Below, in pieces: positions 44,873 through 54,642 of a stretch of DNA of 64,000 nucleotides; within the stretch, counting starts at the first letter, position 1, and every line of letters begins with the position of its first letter. Below the pieces are notes generated by a model that worked only from the letters and a program-made list of their open reading frames with translations, searched no databases and was not told the origin of the DNA. Origin of the DNA: Olleya aquimaris (GTDB taxonomy: Bacteria > Bacteroidota > Bacteroidia > Flavobacteriales > Flavobacteriaceae); the NCBI RefSeq assembly GCF_003259525.1, contig NZ_QLLO01000004.1, forward strand, positions 186,001 through 250,000. Direction: 5' to 3'. Position numbers and translations under genes: made by a program.

Positions 44873-45487
44873 TTAAAATAAACCGTTTATTTCGGCATCA
44901 ATCTTATTAATTATGGTCCCTAAGTCTTCTGGATTAGACACAAAGTCCATATTGTCTACGTCAATTATTAGTAGATTTCCTTTGTCGTAACCATGTATCC
45001 AAGCTTCGTAACGCTCGTTAAGTCGGCTTAAATAGTCAATGCTTATAGAGTTTTCGTAATCACGACCACGTTTATGGATTTGTGATACCAAGTTTGGGAT
45101 AGAACTGCGTAGGTAAATAAGCAAGTCTGGTCCAGCAACAAATCCTTCCATTAAATCAAAAAGTGACTTGTAGTTTTCAAAATCACGATTAGTCATTAAT
45201 CCCATTGCATGTAAGTTAGGTGCAAAAATATGTGCATCTTCATAAATGGTTCTGTCTTGGATAATATCTTTTCCGCTTTCGCGAATTTGAGCCACTTGTC
45301 TAAAACGACTATTTAAAAAGTACACTTGAAGGTTAAAGCTCCAACGCTCCATTTGGTTGTAAAAATCGTCTAAATACGGATTGTCCACAACATCTTCTAA
45401 TTGTGCTTCCCATTTAAAATGTTTTGCTAATAATTTGGTAAGCGTTGTTTTTCCTGCGCCTATGTTTCCTGCTATGGCAACGTGCAT
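44873..45487 (-). CDS. Deoxynucleoside kinase
   Basis: 204 residues. It phosphorylates deoxynucleosides for dNTP salvage. P-loop AGNIGAGKTTLTKLLAKHF, the lid/nucleoside motif QDRTIYEDAHIFA, and the LID-like IHKRGRDYENS are as in dNK/dGK/dAK enzymes. NLQVYFLNSRFRQ is also typical. Which base it prefers cannot be told here. It sits close to thyA, DHFR and a nucleoside transporter. Its start is 2 bases after the stop of the upstream secreted-protein gene, so those two are coupled. Confidence 0.93.
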   Translation of the reverse strand: MHVAIAGNIGAGKTTLTKLLAKHFKWEAQLEDVVDNPYLDDFYNQMERWSFNLQVYFLNSRFRQVAQIRESGKDIIQDRTIYEDAHIFAPNLHAMGLMTNRDFENYKSLFDLMEGFVAGPDLLIYLRSSIPNLVSQIHKRGRDYENSISIDYLSRLNERYEAWIHGYDKGNLLIIDVDNMDFVSNPEDLGTIINKIDAEINGLF

Positions 45488-45489
45488 AG

Positions 45490-46269
45490 TTAGTCTGTTT
45501 TAAGTTGGTATTGATAAAGCATTTTACGAGTGTAAATATAAAGGATTTGATTGGTTACAAAAAACTGACTTATTAACATATTTGGTAAATTAATGGGCAG
45601 AAATTGTTTGGTTTTACTATTATAAAAAATTAAACTCTTATCCTTTTTAATTACTAAGTTTTCATTAGCTGCTTTAATGCTTGAGTAACCTAAGTTTGGT
45701 AATTTATACACCACACTGCCAAAGTAATTATAGCAATACAAAAAGTTTTCTGTTAAAAGCCAACAATAGTTATAGTTACTGGTTAAATCTAATACCTTAG
45801 AAGCTACTGGAATGGTTTTGTAACGTGTGGTTTGTGTTTTGTAATCATATAATTCTAGGTACTGAAAGTCTTGATTAAATAACCACAGTGTACTATCAAA
45901 TCCTGTGGTGATATGCGATATGTTTTTATAAGGTTGCGAAGTGTTAAAGTCTAGTTTTGTTATTTCGGCTAGTCGATTATCTAATATAATTACTGTATTT
46001 AAATTAGCATAAAACACATTGATTTTTAATGGGTTAAAAGTGTTTACAGATGTTATTTGTCCTAATTGGATGTTGCTGTAACTAAACGTTTCCTTGTCTT
46101 TAATTTTTATTAAAGCATTGTTTTTTAAGTAGTAGGTGTTTTCAAAATTGTTTTTAGCAACAAAAACATCTGCATTTAAGCTGTCTTGTTGTTGTAAAAC
46201 TGGTGTAATTTCTACTTGAGCTACTAGCGTAAAGGATAAAAAATATAAGATGTAAACTATGGATTTCAT
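45490..46269 (-). CDS. Secreted beta-rich protein upstream of the deoxynucleoside kinase
   Basis: 259 residues with a signal peptide (about 1-17, TLVAQ). The mature part is beta-rich with repeating hydrophobic strands, such as YLKNNALIKIKDK, NLNTVIILDN, NFLYCYNYFGSVVYKL, NLVIKKDKSLIFYN and ILYIYTRKMLYQYQL. A beta-propeller is likely. I do not recognise the family. It ends 2 bases before the deoxynucleoside kinase start and should be co-transcribed with it, although one product is exported and the other cytoplasmic. Confidence 0.72.
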   Translation of the reverse strand: MKSIVYILYFLSFTLVAQVEITPVLQQQDSLNADVFVAKNNFENTYYLKNNALIKIKDKETFSYSNIQLGQITSVNTFNPLKINVFYANLNTVIILDNRLAEITKLDFNTSQPYKNISHITTGFDSTLWLFNQDFQYLELYDYKTQTTRYKTIPVASKVLDLTSNYNYCWLLTENFLYCYNYFGSVVYKLPNLGYSSIKAANENLVIKKDKSLIFYNSKTKQFLPINLPNMLISQFFVTNQILYIYTRKMLYQYQLKTD

Positions 46270-46428
46270 ACAGCAACAATGTACAAAAACTAAACCAAAT
46301 GTGTAACAAATTAGACATTGAGTGGACTAATATTTTTATTAGTAAACATTTAACAACTATAAATTAAACTATTAGGTAATTTAGAGGTCTAATACAAGTA
46401 CTTAAGCATTAATTAAATAACAACAATA

Positions 46429-47337
46429 ATGAAATTAAAATCTATTTTAAAAAATGTAGCTATTGTATTAGTTGCAATTACTGCAACTAACACCTTAGCT
46501 CAAGATGGTTTTCAAGGTCAAGCTGTCTATATGTCCAAAACTACTGTAGATATGGATAATTTTGGCGGTCGTGAAATGAGCCCAGAACGTAAAAAAATGA
46601 TCATGGAGCGTATGAAAAGCATGCTTGAAAAAACATACATTTTAGATTTTAATAAAACAGAATCCATCTACAAAGAGGACGAAGCATTAGAAGCTCCAGG
46701 AGGACGAGGAGGTTTTAGTATGGGAGGTATGTCTGCTGGACCAATTTATAAAAATGTAAAAGACAACAAATTAGTACAAGACCAAGAGTTTTTTGGAAAG
46801 CAATTTTTAATTAAAGATAGTCTACCAAAGTTGGAATGGAAAATGTCAGGCGAGTCTAAGCAAATAGGAAAATATACCTGTTTTAAGGCAACTGCAACTA
46901 AAAAAGTAGATGCTGCAGATTGGACTAATATGCGAAGAAGAGATAGAGACAGAGATAAAAAAGATGAAGATAAAGAAACTACAGAAGTAGAGAAAGATAG
47001 CACAAAAACTGATGCACCAAAAGATCCTTTTGAAGAGATAGAAATCCCAGAAGAAATTGAAGTAACCGCTTGGTATACTATGGACATTCCTGTAAATAAT
47101 GGTCCTGGAGAATATTGGGGACTTCCTGGTTTAATATTAGAAGTTAATTCTGGTAGAACAACCATTTTATGTAGCAAGATTGTTATGAATCCTTCCGATA
47201 AAAATGATATTAAAGAACCTACAAAAGGTAAAGAAGTGTCTATGGAAGAATACCAAGACATTGTAAAAAAGAAAATGGAAGAAATGCGTGAAATGTTTAG
47301 ATCTCGTGGAGGACGAGGTGGAGGACGTCGTAATTAA
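46429..47337 (+). CDS. GLPGLI family secreted protein
   Basis: 302 residues. A signal peptide (1-24, NTLAQ) leads into a beta-rich domain with the defining motif YWGLPGLILEVN around residue 230. An acidic/basic charged insert (about 165-200, RRDRDRDKKDEDKE) and a Gly/Arg-rich C-terminus (RGGRGGGRRN) flank it. A Gly/Met-rich loop is also present (GGFSMGGMSAGP). Function is not established. The gene lies 33 bases upstream of an outer-membrane-barrel gene, the usual GLPGLI context in Bacteroidota, so the two products probably work together. Confidence 0.93.
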   Translation: MKLKSILKNVAIVLVAITATNTLAQDGFQGQAVYMSKTTVDMDNFGGREMSPERKKMIMERMKSMLEKTYILDFNKTESIYKEDEALEAPGGRGGFSMGGMSAGPIYKNVKDNKLVQDQEFFGKQFLIKDSLPKLEWKMSGESKQIGKYTCFKATATKKVDAADWTNMRRRDRDRDKKDEDKETTEVEKDSTKTDAPKDPFEEIEIPEEIEVTAWYTMDIPVNNGPGEYWGLPGLILEVNSGRTTILCSKIVMNPSDKNDIKEPTKGKEVSMEEYQDIVKKKMEEMREMFRSRGGRGGGRRN

Positions 47338-47370
47338 TCTATTCTAAAAAAAACCAACCAAACACATCAG

Positions 47371-50094
47371 ATGAAACACATTATTTCAGCACTACTCTTG
47401 TTAGTAGTAAGCACTTCTATTGCTCAAGTAAAATTTGAAGGCGTTGTAAAAGATAGCACAGGCGTAGGTTTAGAACTAGCCAATATTGTTGCTATAAACC
47501 AAGCAACTAAAACATTAGAGGCCTATGCAATTACTAATGATAAAGGTCGCTATAAATTGGATTTAGATGTTAACTCTACCTATACTATTCAAGTGAGTTA
47601 TATTGGGATGAAACAAATTTCTGAAACCGTAGAAACCAAAGAAACTAACATCAGTAAAGACTATATTATGTCTTATGATAATAGTTTAGACGAAGTAGAA
47701 ATAACCTATGAAATGCCAGTTACTATTAGTGGTGACACCATTACATACAATGCAGATTCCTTTAAAAACGGAACTGAACGAAAACTTGGTGATGTACTAG
47801 AAAAACTCCCAGGAGTTGAAGTAAATGACGAAGGAGAAGTTGAGGTTGAAGGTAAAAAGGTTGGAAAAGTCATGGTGGATGGTAAAGAGTTTTTTGATGG
47901 CGACACAAAACTAGCTACCAAAAACATACCTGCAAATGCTATTGATAAAGTACAAGTTTTAAAAAATTATTCTGAAGTTGGACAGCTTAGTGGTGTTACT
48001 AATAATCAGGATAATATTGCCATAAATATTAAGTTAAAAGAAGGAAAGAAAAACTTCTGGTTTGGTACTGTTACTGCTGGTGCAGGAGCTTCTAGTAACG
48101 GAGAACTGTATTTGGCGCAACCCAAATTGTTTTATTATAGTCCTAAAAAAAGCATCAATTTTATAGGTGATTTAAATAATATTGGAGAGTTAGCTTTGTC
48201 TCGTCGAGATATTTTTAACTTTTCTGGTGGTTTCCAAATGCCTAGTCAGCAAAGTGGTACTAATATTAGTTTAGGTAGCAATGATTTAGGTTTTAGACAA
48301 CTTCAAAATAATCAAGCAAAAGACATTAATACTAAATTTGGAGCAGCAAATTTTAGCTACTCACCAAAAAGCACTTTAGATGTTAGTGGTTTTGCTATTT
48401 TTGCAAGCAGTAGGATAGAACTTCAAGAAAATAGTTCTGTATTTTATACCGATCAAACCTTAGGTATTCCTGACGAAAACACACAAAGTAATACCAAGCA
48501 AAAAAGTGATTTAGGGTTGTTTAAGTTTAGCACAAAATACAAGCCAAACCCTAATAACCAATTAGATTATGATATCCTTGGACGTACCTCTAAAGACGAG
48601 CAATTTAATGGTACTTTCTCTAATGTGGTTGGGTCAATTAATCAATTTGAAGATACCAATCCGTATAAAATAAATCAAAATTTGAATTATTATTACACGT
48701 TAGACGAGGATAATATTTTTGCGTTATCTGTTCAGCATTTATTACAAGATGAAGATCCTTTTTACAATGCTATTTTAGAAAACGATCCTAATTCTACAAC
48801 AGATCCATTTGATGATACTGCAGAGGGTTTAGGATTAGATGGTACACAAGTTAATTATAATGTTAACCAAGAAAAACGTGTTAAGACAAATCAGATAGAC
48901 GCTAAGCTTGATTATTGGAATATTCTAAACAAAAAGAGTGATATCAATTTTACTTTAGGTACTATTTTTAGTAACCAACAATTTGATTCTAATATATTTC
49001 AAGTGTTGGATGATGGATCTGAGTTGGATACCAACACTGTAATTCCAGATGTATCTGATGTTAATGATATAAAGTACACGTTTAGCGATGTGTATTTAGG
49101 TATGCATTACCGTTTTAAGACTGGTAAATTTACAATTAGCCCAGGATTGTCTGGTCATGCGTATAGTGTGGTAAATAACCAATTTGGCACAAAAACCACA
49201 GATAACTTTTTTAGATTATTACCAGATTTAAATGTGCGTGTGCAATTAAAAGGGACTGAAAATTTAAATTTATCCTACGGAATGCAAACACAATTTACAG
49301 ATGTTAATCAGTTTGCAAAAGGGTTAGTTTTAAATAATTATAACTCTACGTTTATTGGAAATCCTAATTTAGAAAACTCGTTATCACATAACGTTAATTT
49401 AAGTTACTTTAGTTTTAATATGTTTAATTACACCAATGTGTTTGCATTTGTAAATTATTCTAAAAACATAGATAATATCAGAACACGTTCTATATTTCAA
49501 CCAGGTTCTGTAATTAGAAGTAGTACACCGTTTAATTCAGATTTAGAAGATGAAAGTTTAAATGCAAGTGGACGTTTTCAAAGACGTTTTGGAAAGTTGC
49601 AAGCTAGTGTTAGAGGGGCTTTTGGGTATACTAAATTTAATCAGTTTATTAATAATCAAATTTCGGTTAACGAAAACTATAACCAAAGTTACACGACAGA
49701 ATTACGTTCTAACTTTAGAGAAGCTCCTAATTTTGAACTGCGTTATACTTATGGTATAAATAATAGCGATCAAGGTAGTAGAAGAACAAAAATCTATACC
49801 AATGCTCCAGCAGTAGAGTTTGATGCTTTAATATTTAAAGCCTTTACCTTTAAAACAGATTATACGTATAGCAGACAAACCATTGATGGAAATAGTAATA
49901 GTTTTGGATTGTGGAATGCTAATTTAGCGTACAGAAAAAGTACCGACAGCAAATGGGAGTATGAGTTAAAAGCGACTAACTTATTGGATACATCCTCTAG
50001 ATTGCAAAACAGTAATAGTGCCTTTTCAGTAAGTACTAGTGAGTATTTTATTCAACCTAGATTTGTAACATTCAGGTTTATATATAATTTATAA
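47371..50094 (+). CDS. TonB-dependent-receptor-like outer membrane beta-barrel protein
   Basis: 907 residues with a signal peptide (1-18, TSIAQ). A CarboxypepD-regulatory-like domain (20-105, GVVKDSTGVGLELANIVAIN) precedes a plug-like domain (about 110-225, RKLGDVLEKLPGVEV; KVMVDGKEFF). A long beta-barrel follows and ends in FVTFRFIYNL. It lacks a clear TonB box. The group is usually annotated as outer membrane beta-barrel family protein, found with GLPGLI proteins. The substrate is unknown. It forms a transcription unit with the preceding GLPGLI gene and ends at a shared terminator with rodA. Confidence 0.92.
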   Translation: MKHIISALLLLVVSTSIAQVKFEGVVKDSTGVGLELANIVAINQATKTLEAYAITNDKGRYKLDLDVNSTYTIQVSYIGMKQISETVETKETNISKDYIMSYDNSLDEVEITYEMPVTISGDTITYNADSFKNGTERKLGDVLEKLPGVEVNDEGEVEVEGKKVGKVMVDGKEFFDGDTKLATKNIPANAIDKVQVLKNYSEVGQLSGVTNNQDNIAINIKLKEGKKNFWFGTVTAGAGASSNGELYLAQPKLFYYSPKKSINFIGDLNNIGELALSRRDIFNFSGGFQMPSQQSGTNISLGSNDLGFRQLQNNQAKDINTKFGAANFSYSPKSTLDVSGFAIFASSRIELQENSSVFYTDQTLGIPDENTQSNTKQKSDLGLFKFSTKYKPNPNNQLDYDILGRTSKDEQFNGTFSNVVGSINQFEDTNPYKINQNLNYYYTLDEDNIFALSVQHLLQDEDPFYNAILENDPNSTTDPFDDTAEGLGLDGTQVNYNVNQEKRVKTNQIDAKLDYWNILNKKSDINFTLGTIFSNQQFDSNIFQVLDDGSELDTNTVIPDVSDVNDIKYTFSDVYLGMHYRFKTGKFTISPGLSGHAYSVVNNQFGTKTTDNFFRLLPDLNVRVQLKGTENLNLSYGMQTQFTDVNQFAKGLVLNNYNSTFIGNPNLENSLSHNVNLSYFSFNMFNYTNVFAFVNYSKNIDNIRTRSIFQPGSVIRSSTPFNSDLEDESLNASGRFQRRFGKLQASVRGAFGYTKFNQFINNQISVNENYNQSYTTELRSNFREAPNFELRYTYGINNSDQGSRRTKIYTNAPAVEFDALIFKAFTFKTDYTYSRQTIDGNSNSFGLWNANLAYRKSTDSKWEYELKATNLLDTSSRLQNSNSAFSVSTSEYFIQPRFVTFRFIYNL

Positions 50095-50116
50095 TACTTT
50101 CAACATCAAAGAATTT

Positions 50117-50154
50117 AAATCCCTTTTAACTTAAGTTTGAAGGGATTTTTTTTT
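50117..50154. terminator. Terminator between the outer-membrane-barrel gene and rodA
   Basis: AAATCCCTT (50117-50125) / AAGGGATTT (50140-50148) with T-run to 50154. Read in reverse it can also end the rodA transcript. Confidence 0.82.
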
Positions 50155-51427
50155 ACCACTCATTAATACGGTTAGAGTCTAATTTTATAAAGATGAAGAC
50201 CAAAATAGTAAATCCCCAAAGTCCAGAACCACCATAACTAAAAAAGGGTAGAGGTATACCAATGGTAGGAATTAAGCCCATAACCATACCAATATTTATC
50301 ATAAAATGAAGAAACAAAATAGAGCCTACAGCATAACCATACATTCTACTAAACTGAGTCTTTTGTCGCTCTGCTAAAATTAGAATTCGAATTATTAAAA
50401 GTAAAAAAACAAGTACAGTAAAAAAACTTCCAACAAATCCCCATTCTTCTCCTACAGTACTAAAAATATAATCTGTTTCTTGTTCTGGCACAAAGTTTCC
50501 TGTGGTTCTGGTACCTTCTAAAAACCCTTTACCTTTAAATCCACCACTACTAATGGCTTTTTCAGATTCGTTAAGGTTGTAGGCTACTGTTTTTTTCATT
50601 TTTTCCAACTTAGCTGGATCATTTTCTAAACTTAGCCAAACCGTAATTCTGTCTTTTTGATGTTCTGGTAAAATCTTAGAATAAAAAAAACGCACACCAA
50701 ATGCTAAAACCGTACTAAGTATTAAAACTGTAATAGGTTGTAGAATAGAAGGTCTTTTTTTTCTGGTAAAATAATATAAAGCGACTAGTGTTGCAGTGAT
50801 TAATAAGGTGCTTGTTATTCCAAATTTTAATGAAAAAATGGATAAAGCTATTAGTAAAGCACCAACAATTAAATAAATATGTGGCAAGCCTTCTCTGTAT
50901 AAAACAAAGAAAAAAGCACCATAAACCAATGCACTTCCTGCATCTGGTTGTAATAAAACCAACAAAGCTGGTATGGCTATTATTGCAAATGTTTTTAACT
51001 GATCGTTAAACTTTTTAATATCTGTATTTAAATCACTAACGTATTTAGCAACAGCCAATGCAGTAGCGACTTTAGCAAACTCACCTGGCTGAAGGGTAAA
51101 AGAGCCTATTGGATACCAAGAAGTAGCACCATTAATGTTTTTACCAAACACAAATAAACCAGCAAGTAAGAGTAGGGAAGCAAGGTATATAATACTGGAA
51201 AACCGTTCGTAAAACTTTCCGTTAATGGATAATATAAAGACTATCAATACAAACGAAAAAGCTATAAAAATTAACTGTTTACTATATAAGTTAGACAGGT
51301 TAAAGTATTCTATAGTTTCTCCGCCATAAGTGGCAGACAAAATATTTAACCATCCAAATCCAACTAAAATAAAAAATAGGATAATAGTTAACCAATCAAA
51401 TTTATAATGTCTATCAGTTTGCCTCAT
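50153..51427 (-). CDS. rodA: Rod-shape SEDS glycosyltransferase RodA
   Basis: 424 residues from the ATG at 51427, overlapping the mrdA stop by 14 bases. Six further codons upstream are less likely. About ten membrane helices, with the SEDS signatures LQPGEFAKVATALAVA, LLQPDAGSALVYGAFF and PFFSYGGSGLWG. It polymerises glycan strands for lateral wall growth with PBP2, encoded by mrdA just upstream. It is the last gene of the mreB-mreC-mreD-mrdA-rodA operon. Length is normal for the phylum. Confidence 0.95.
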   Translation of the reverse strand: MRQTDRHYKFDWLTIILFFILVGFGWLNILSATYGGETIEYFNLSNLYSKQLIFIAFSFVLIVFILSINGKFYERFSSIIYLASLLLLAGLFVFGKNINGATSWYPIGSFTLQPGEFAKVATALAVAKYVSDLNTDIKKFNDQLKTFAIIAIPALLVLLQPDAGSALVYGAFFFVLYREGLPHIYLIVGALLIALSIFSLKFGITSTLLITATLVALYYFTRKKRPSILQPITVLILSTVLAFGVRFFYSKILPEHQKDRITVWLSLENDPAKLEKMKKTVAYNLNESEKAISSGGFKGKGFLEGTRTTGNFVPEQETDYIFSTVGEEWGFVGSFFTVLVFLLLIIRILILAERQKTQFSRMYGYAVGSILFLHFMINIGMVMGLIPTIGIPLPFFSYGGSGLWGFTILVFIFIKLDSNRINEW

Positions 51428-53318
51428 TGGTTGGTATTGGTACAACTTGCAGTTGTGTTTCTCCGTTTATTTTAAATGGTTGACCAGAATAGGGTTTAGC
51501 ATATTCGTTTTCTAAGCTATGCGTTAAAATCCATGTTTCTAAATCGGTTCTGGTAATGTGTCCTCTTAAATATTTTTCAATCATTAAACTAGCCATTTTA
51601 CCAGCAAATCGACTTCCCCAATATCCATTTTCTACAAAAACAGCAATTGCAATTTTAGGATTATCTTTTGGTGCAAAAGCAACAAAAATAGAATGGTCAG
51701 TTAATTGGGTTTTAACACCATCAATTTTAACAAAATTTTCTGCAGTACCAGTTTTACCACAAATATCAATGCCTTCAACTTGTAAATTTTTAGCAGTTCC
51801 TTTATTATACACATCAAACATACCTTGTATAACTGGTTCAAAATGTTGTTTGTCTATGCTTGTATATCTTGGAGTTGTATATTTTTCATCTATAGGTTCT
51901 CCTTCTATTTCTTTTATAATATGTGGTGTGTAAAAATAACCTCTGTTTGCAATAGCTGCAACCATATTAGCCAACTGTATAGGTGTGGCTTCAACTTCTC
52001 CTTGACCAATAGCATTAGAAGTCATAAAAGTAGAACTCCATCGATTTTTACCATACCATTTGTCATAAAATTTACTGTCAGGTATACGTCCTTTTCTTCC
52101 AACCACAAGATCGTAGCCTAAATAATTTCCTAAACCAAAACTTTTTGCATGATTACTCCACGTGTCCATACCTTCTGTTGCAGTTGGATATTTTTCAATT
52201 ATACGTCTGTAAACGTTTACAAAGTAAGCGTTACAGGATTCGTATATACCAATATTCATATTTACAGGACTTTTATGACTATGACAGCCATGAAGCTTTC
52301 GTCCATTGTAATAGTAACCTAATTTGCAAGAAAATTGTTCTGTGGTGTTAACTATACCTTCTTGAAGGCCAATTAAAGCATTGATTACTTTAAAAGGTGA
52401 TCCAGGAGCATATTGTGCTTGTAGGCTTCTGTCAAAAGTAGGATTAGCAATAGAGTCGTTAAATAGTTTAGTAAAATTTTTAGAACGATCTCTTCCTACC
52501 AAAATATTAGGGTCGTAACTAGGACCTGAGACTAATGCCAGAATTTCGCCAGTATTTGGGTCTAAAGCAATAATTCCGCCTCGTTTATTAGTCATTAATA
52601 ATTCACCATAAGCTTGCAATGTAGCGTCAATAGTTATTTTAATATCTTTTCCAGCTTCTGGTAACGTATCAAACTTTCCATCTTTATAAGGTCCAATATC
52701 TCTGTTATGTATATCCTTTTGTATAAACTTGATTCCTTTTTGTCCACGTAAAGTTTTTTCATAAGATGCTTCAACACCTTGTTTACCAATAAGGTCACCA
52801 GAAATATAATAATTATCGTTTTTAATGTTTCTATCATTAACTTCTCCAATATCGCCTAAGACATTAGCACCAATGGTGGTTTCGTATTTTCTTAAGCTAC
52901 GTTTTTGTATGTAAAACCCTTTGTATTTACGCATTTTTTCTTGTAAAACAGCATAGTCTTCTTTAGATAAATGCGATACAAATACAAATGGTAATCTAGG
53001 AGAATAGTTGTAAGCTTTCTCGTATTTTTTTAAAAACGTTGGCTTGTCAATTTTTAATAAGTTGCAAAATTCTAAGGTGTCTAATGGTTCAACTTCATTT
53101 GGAATAATCATAACATCATAAGAAGGTTGGTTGGATACCAACAACTTTCCGTTTCTATCATATACAAATCCACGTTTTGGATAATCAAAGACTTTTCTAA
53201 TGGCATTGTCTTCATAAAGATTTGTTGAAGCACCTTTATAAACCTGAAGGTACAGTAATCGTCCTGTAAAAACAATTCCTACGCTAACTACCAATAAAAG
53301 AAGTAAAAGTTTTCTCAT
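51414..53318 (-). CDS. mrdA: Penicillin-binding protein 2 (transpeptidase)
   Basis: 634 residues. One N-terminal membrane helix is followed by the PBP dimerisation domain (about 50-230) and the transpeptidase domain. Active-site motifs: SPFK in YAPGSPFKVINAL (Ser307), SCN in YESCNAYFVNV, and KTG in CGKTGTAENF. It cross-links peptidoglycan during elongation, partnering with RodA. Both overlap mreD by 4 bases and rodA by 14 bases, so expression is coupled. In-frame features and length are typical of PBP2. Confidence 0.96.
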   Translation of the reverse strand: MRKLLLLLLVVSVGIVFTGRLLYLQVYKGASTNLYEDNAIRKVFDYPKRGFVYDRNGKLLVSNQPSYDVMIIPNEVEPLDTLEFCNLLKIDKPTFLKKYEKAYNYSPRLPFVFVSHLSKEDYAVLQEKMRKYKGFYIQKRSLRKYETTIGANVLGDIGEVNDRNIKNDNYYISGDLIGKQGVEASYEKTLRGQKGIKFIQKDIHNRDIGPYKDGKFDTLPEAGKDIKITIDATLQAYGELLMTNKRGGIIALDPNTGEILALVSGPSYDPNILVGRDRSKNFTKLFNDSIANPTFDRSLQAQYAPGSPFKVINALIGLQEGIVNTTEQFSCKLGYYYNGRKLHGCHSHKSPVNMNIGIYESCNAYFVNVYRRIIEKYPTATEGMDTWSNHAKSFGLGNYLGYDLVVGRKGRIPDSKFYDKWYGKNRWSSTFMTSNAIGQGEVEATPIQLANMVAAIANRGYFYTPHIIKEIEGEPIDEKYTTPRYTSIDKQHFEPVIQGMFDVYNKGTAKNLQVEGIDICGKTGTAENFVKIDGVKTQLTDHSIFVAFAPKDNPKIAIAVFVENGYWGSRFAGKMASLMIEKYLRGHITRTDLETWILTHSLENEYAKPYSGQPFKINGETQLQVVPIPTNEAN

Positions 53319-53821
53319 TTAGATTTTGTACTAAAAATAGTTGTTATTAAGATACAGAGTATTATAGTGAATATACCTGAAAACAACGTGTTTTGTAACA
53401 CAAAAAGTATCTTTGAAATGTTAAAAATTTCAAACAGAAAATATATAAAATGATGTATAAAGGTTAGTATTGAAATATAAGTTAGTTTTTGACCAAAATC
53501 GATATTACTAAACTTAAGTGCTTGATGCTCGTACACAGCACCAAAACTAAATTTTAATACTGCTGGTCTTACAAATGCTGCAACTAATGCTGCAGTAGCG
53601 TTTATACCACCAGAATCCATAAAAACATCAATGATTAAACCTAGTGAAAAACTAAGAAACAAAAATAAGATTCGGTTGTTTTTTACTGGATACAATACAA
53701 TAAATAACAAATACACATAAGGGTTGATATAGCCCAAAAAATTAATGTTGCTAAACAATAATACCTGAAGTAAAATGAGTAAAATAAACCTTATGGTATG
53801 TATGGATAGTAGGTTATTCAT
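53315..53821 (-). CDS. mreD: Rod-shape-determining protein MreD
   Basis: 168 residues, nearly all hydrophobic, with five or six membrane helices. Sequence is poorly conserved as usual. Recognition rests on position between mreC and mrdA, size, and the INFLGYINPYVYLLFIVLYP segment. It overlaps mreC by 8 bases and mrdA by 4 bases. It links MreC to the wall-synthesis enzymes. Confidence 0.92.
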   Translation of the reverse strand: MNNLLSIHTIRFILLILLQVLLFSNINFLGYINPYVYLLFIVLYPVKNNRILFLFLSFSLGLIIDVFMDSGGINATAALVAAFVRPAVLKFSFGAVYEHQALKFSNIDFGQKLTYISILTFIHHFIYFLFEIFNISKILFVLQNTLFSGIFTIILCILITTIFSTKSK

Positions 53822-54629
53822 TGCTGTTTAATAAAGCATCAATTTTGGGTTTGTCTTTATTTTCAATAATACTAACATGTTCTAAGTTAGTCATGTCATT
53901 AAATAGTTTGACATTAATTTCAAAGTAATTTTTAGTAACATCTAGTTTAAAATCTTCGACTTGTCCTACTAAAATTCCCTTTGGAAAAATAGCAGAACGA
54001 CCAGAAGTAATTATGGTATCTCCTTTAACAAGTTTTGCGTTTTTTTGAATATCTGTTAATTGTACATATTGAGGTGATTTTCCATTCCAACTCAATGTTC
54101 CAAAATGATTCGTCTTTTTTAATTGCGCGCTTATTTTATTAGTGGTATTTAAAATAGAGATTACTGTAGCATAATTACTGTTTGTATTATCGATAATACC
54201 AATAATTCCTTTTGAAGAAATGACACCTAAATCGGTTTTAATACTATCCTTTTCACCTTTATTTATCGTTAAAAAGTTATTCTGAAGCGAATAGCTGTTT
54301 TTTATTACTAATGCTGGAGTAAATTTATATTGCACTTCAAAAGTAGTAGAGTCAATATAAGTTGTAGATGTGTCTGGCAAATTATGTAATAAAGCTCTTA
54401 ACCTAGTGTTTTCTTCCTGTAGTTTTTTGTTTTCTTCTTTTAAATGAAAATAACTACTAACAGAGTTACTTAAATTGTAAATACCTCCTGTAATAGAATT
54501 GGCAGAATTAATAAATTTACTTTTGTGATACGAGTGTGATTGAATAGTAAAACTAATAGATATTACTAATAGCAACAAGAAAAACAAAGACGTTTTGTTT
54601 CTAAGTATAAAATTTACAATCTGTTGCAT
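53814..54629 (-). CDS. mreC: Rod-shape-determining protein MreC
   Basis: 271 residues. A membrane anchor near the N-terminus (about 12-30), a coiled coil (about 55-85, FHLKEENKKLQEENTRLRAL), then the beta-barrel MreC domain (GVISSKGIIGIIDNTNSNYA; GDTIITSGRSAIFPKGILVG). It is a periplasmic scaffold for PBP2 and RodA. It starts 13 bases after mreB and overlaps mreD. Confidence 0.95.
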   Translation of the reverse strand: MQQIVNFILRNKTSLFFLLLLVISISFTIQSHSYHKSKFINSANSITGGIYNLSNSVSSYFHLKEENKKLQEENTRLRALLHNLPDTSTTYIDSTTFEVQYKFTPALVIKNSYSLQNNFLTINKGEKDSIKTDLGVISSKGIIGIIDNTNSNYATVISILNTTNKISAQLKKTNHFGTLSWNGKSPQYVQLTDIQKNAKLVKGDTIITSGRSAIFPKGILVGQVEDFKLDVTKNYFEINVKLFNDMTNLEHVSIIENKDKPKIDALLNSNE

Positions 54630-54642
54630 TTAGTTGTTGTTA

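Noticed and set aside
46746-47261. 171-codon Ser/Val-rich frame opposite the GLPGLI gene
   Set aside because: Antisense shadow of a charged repeat region, with no family resemblance.
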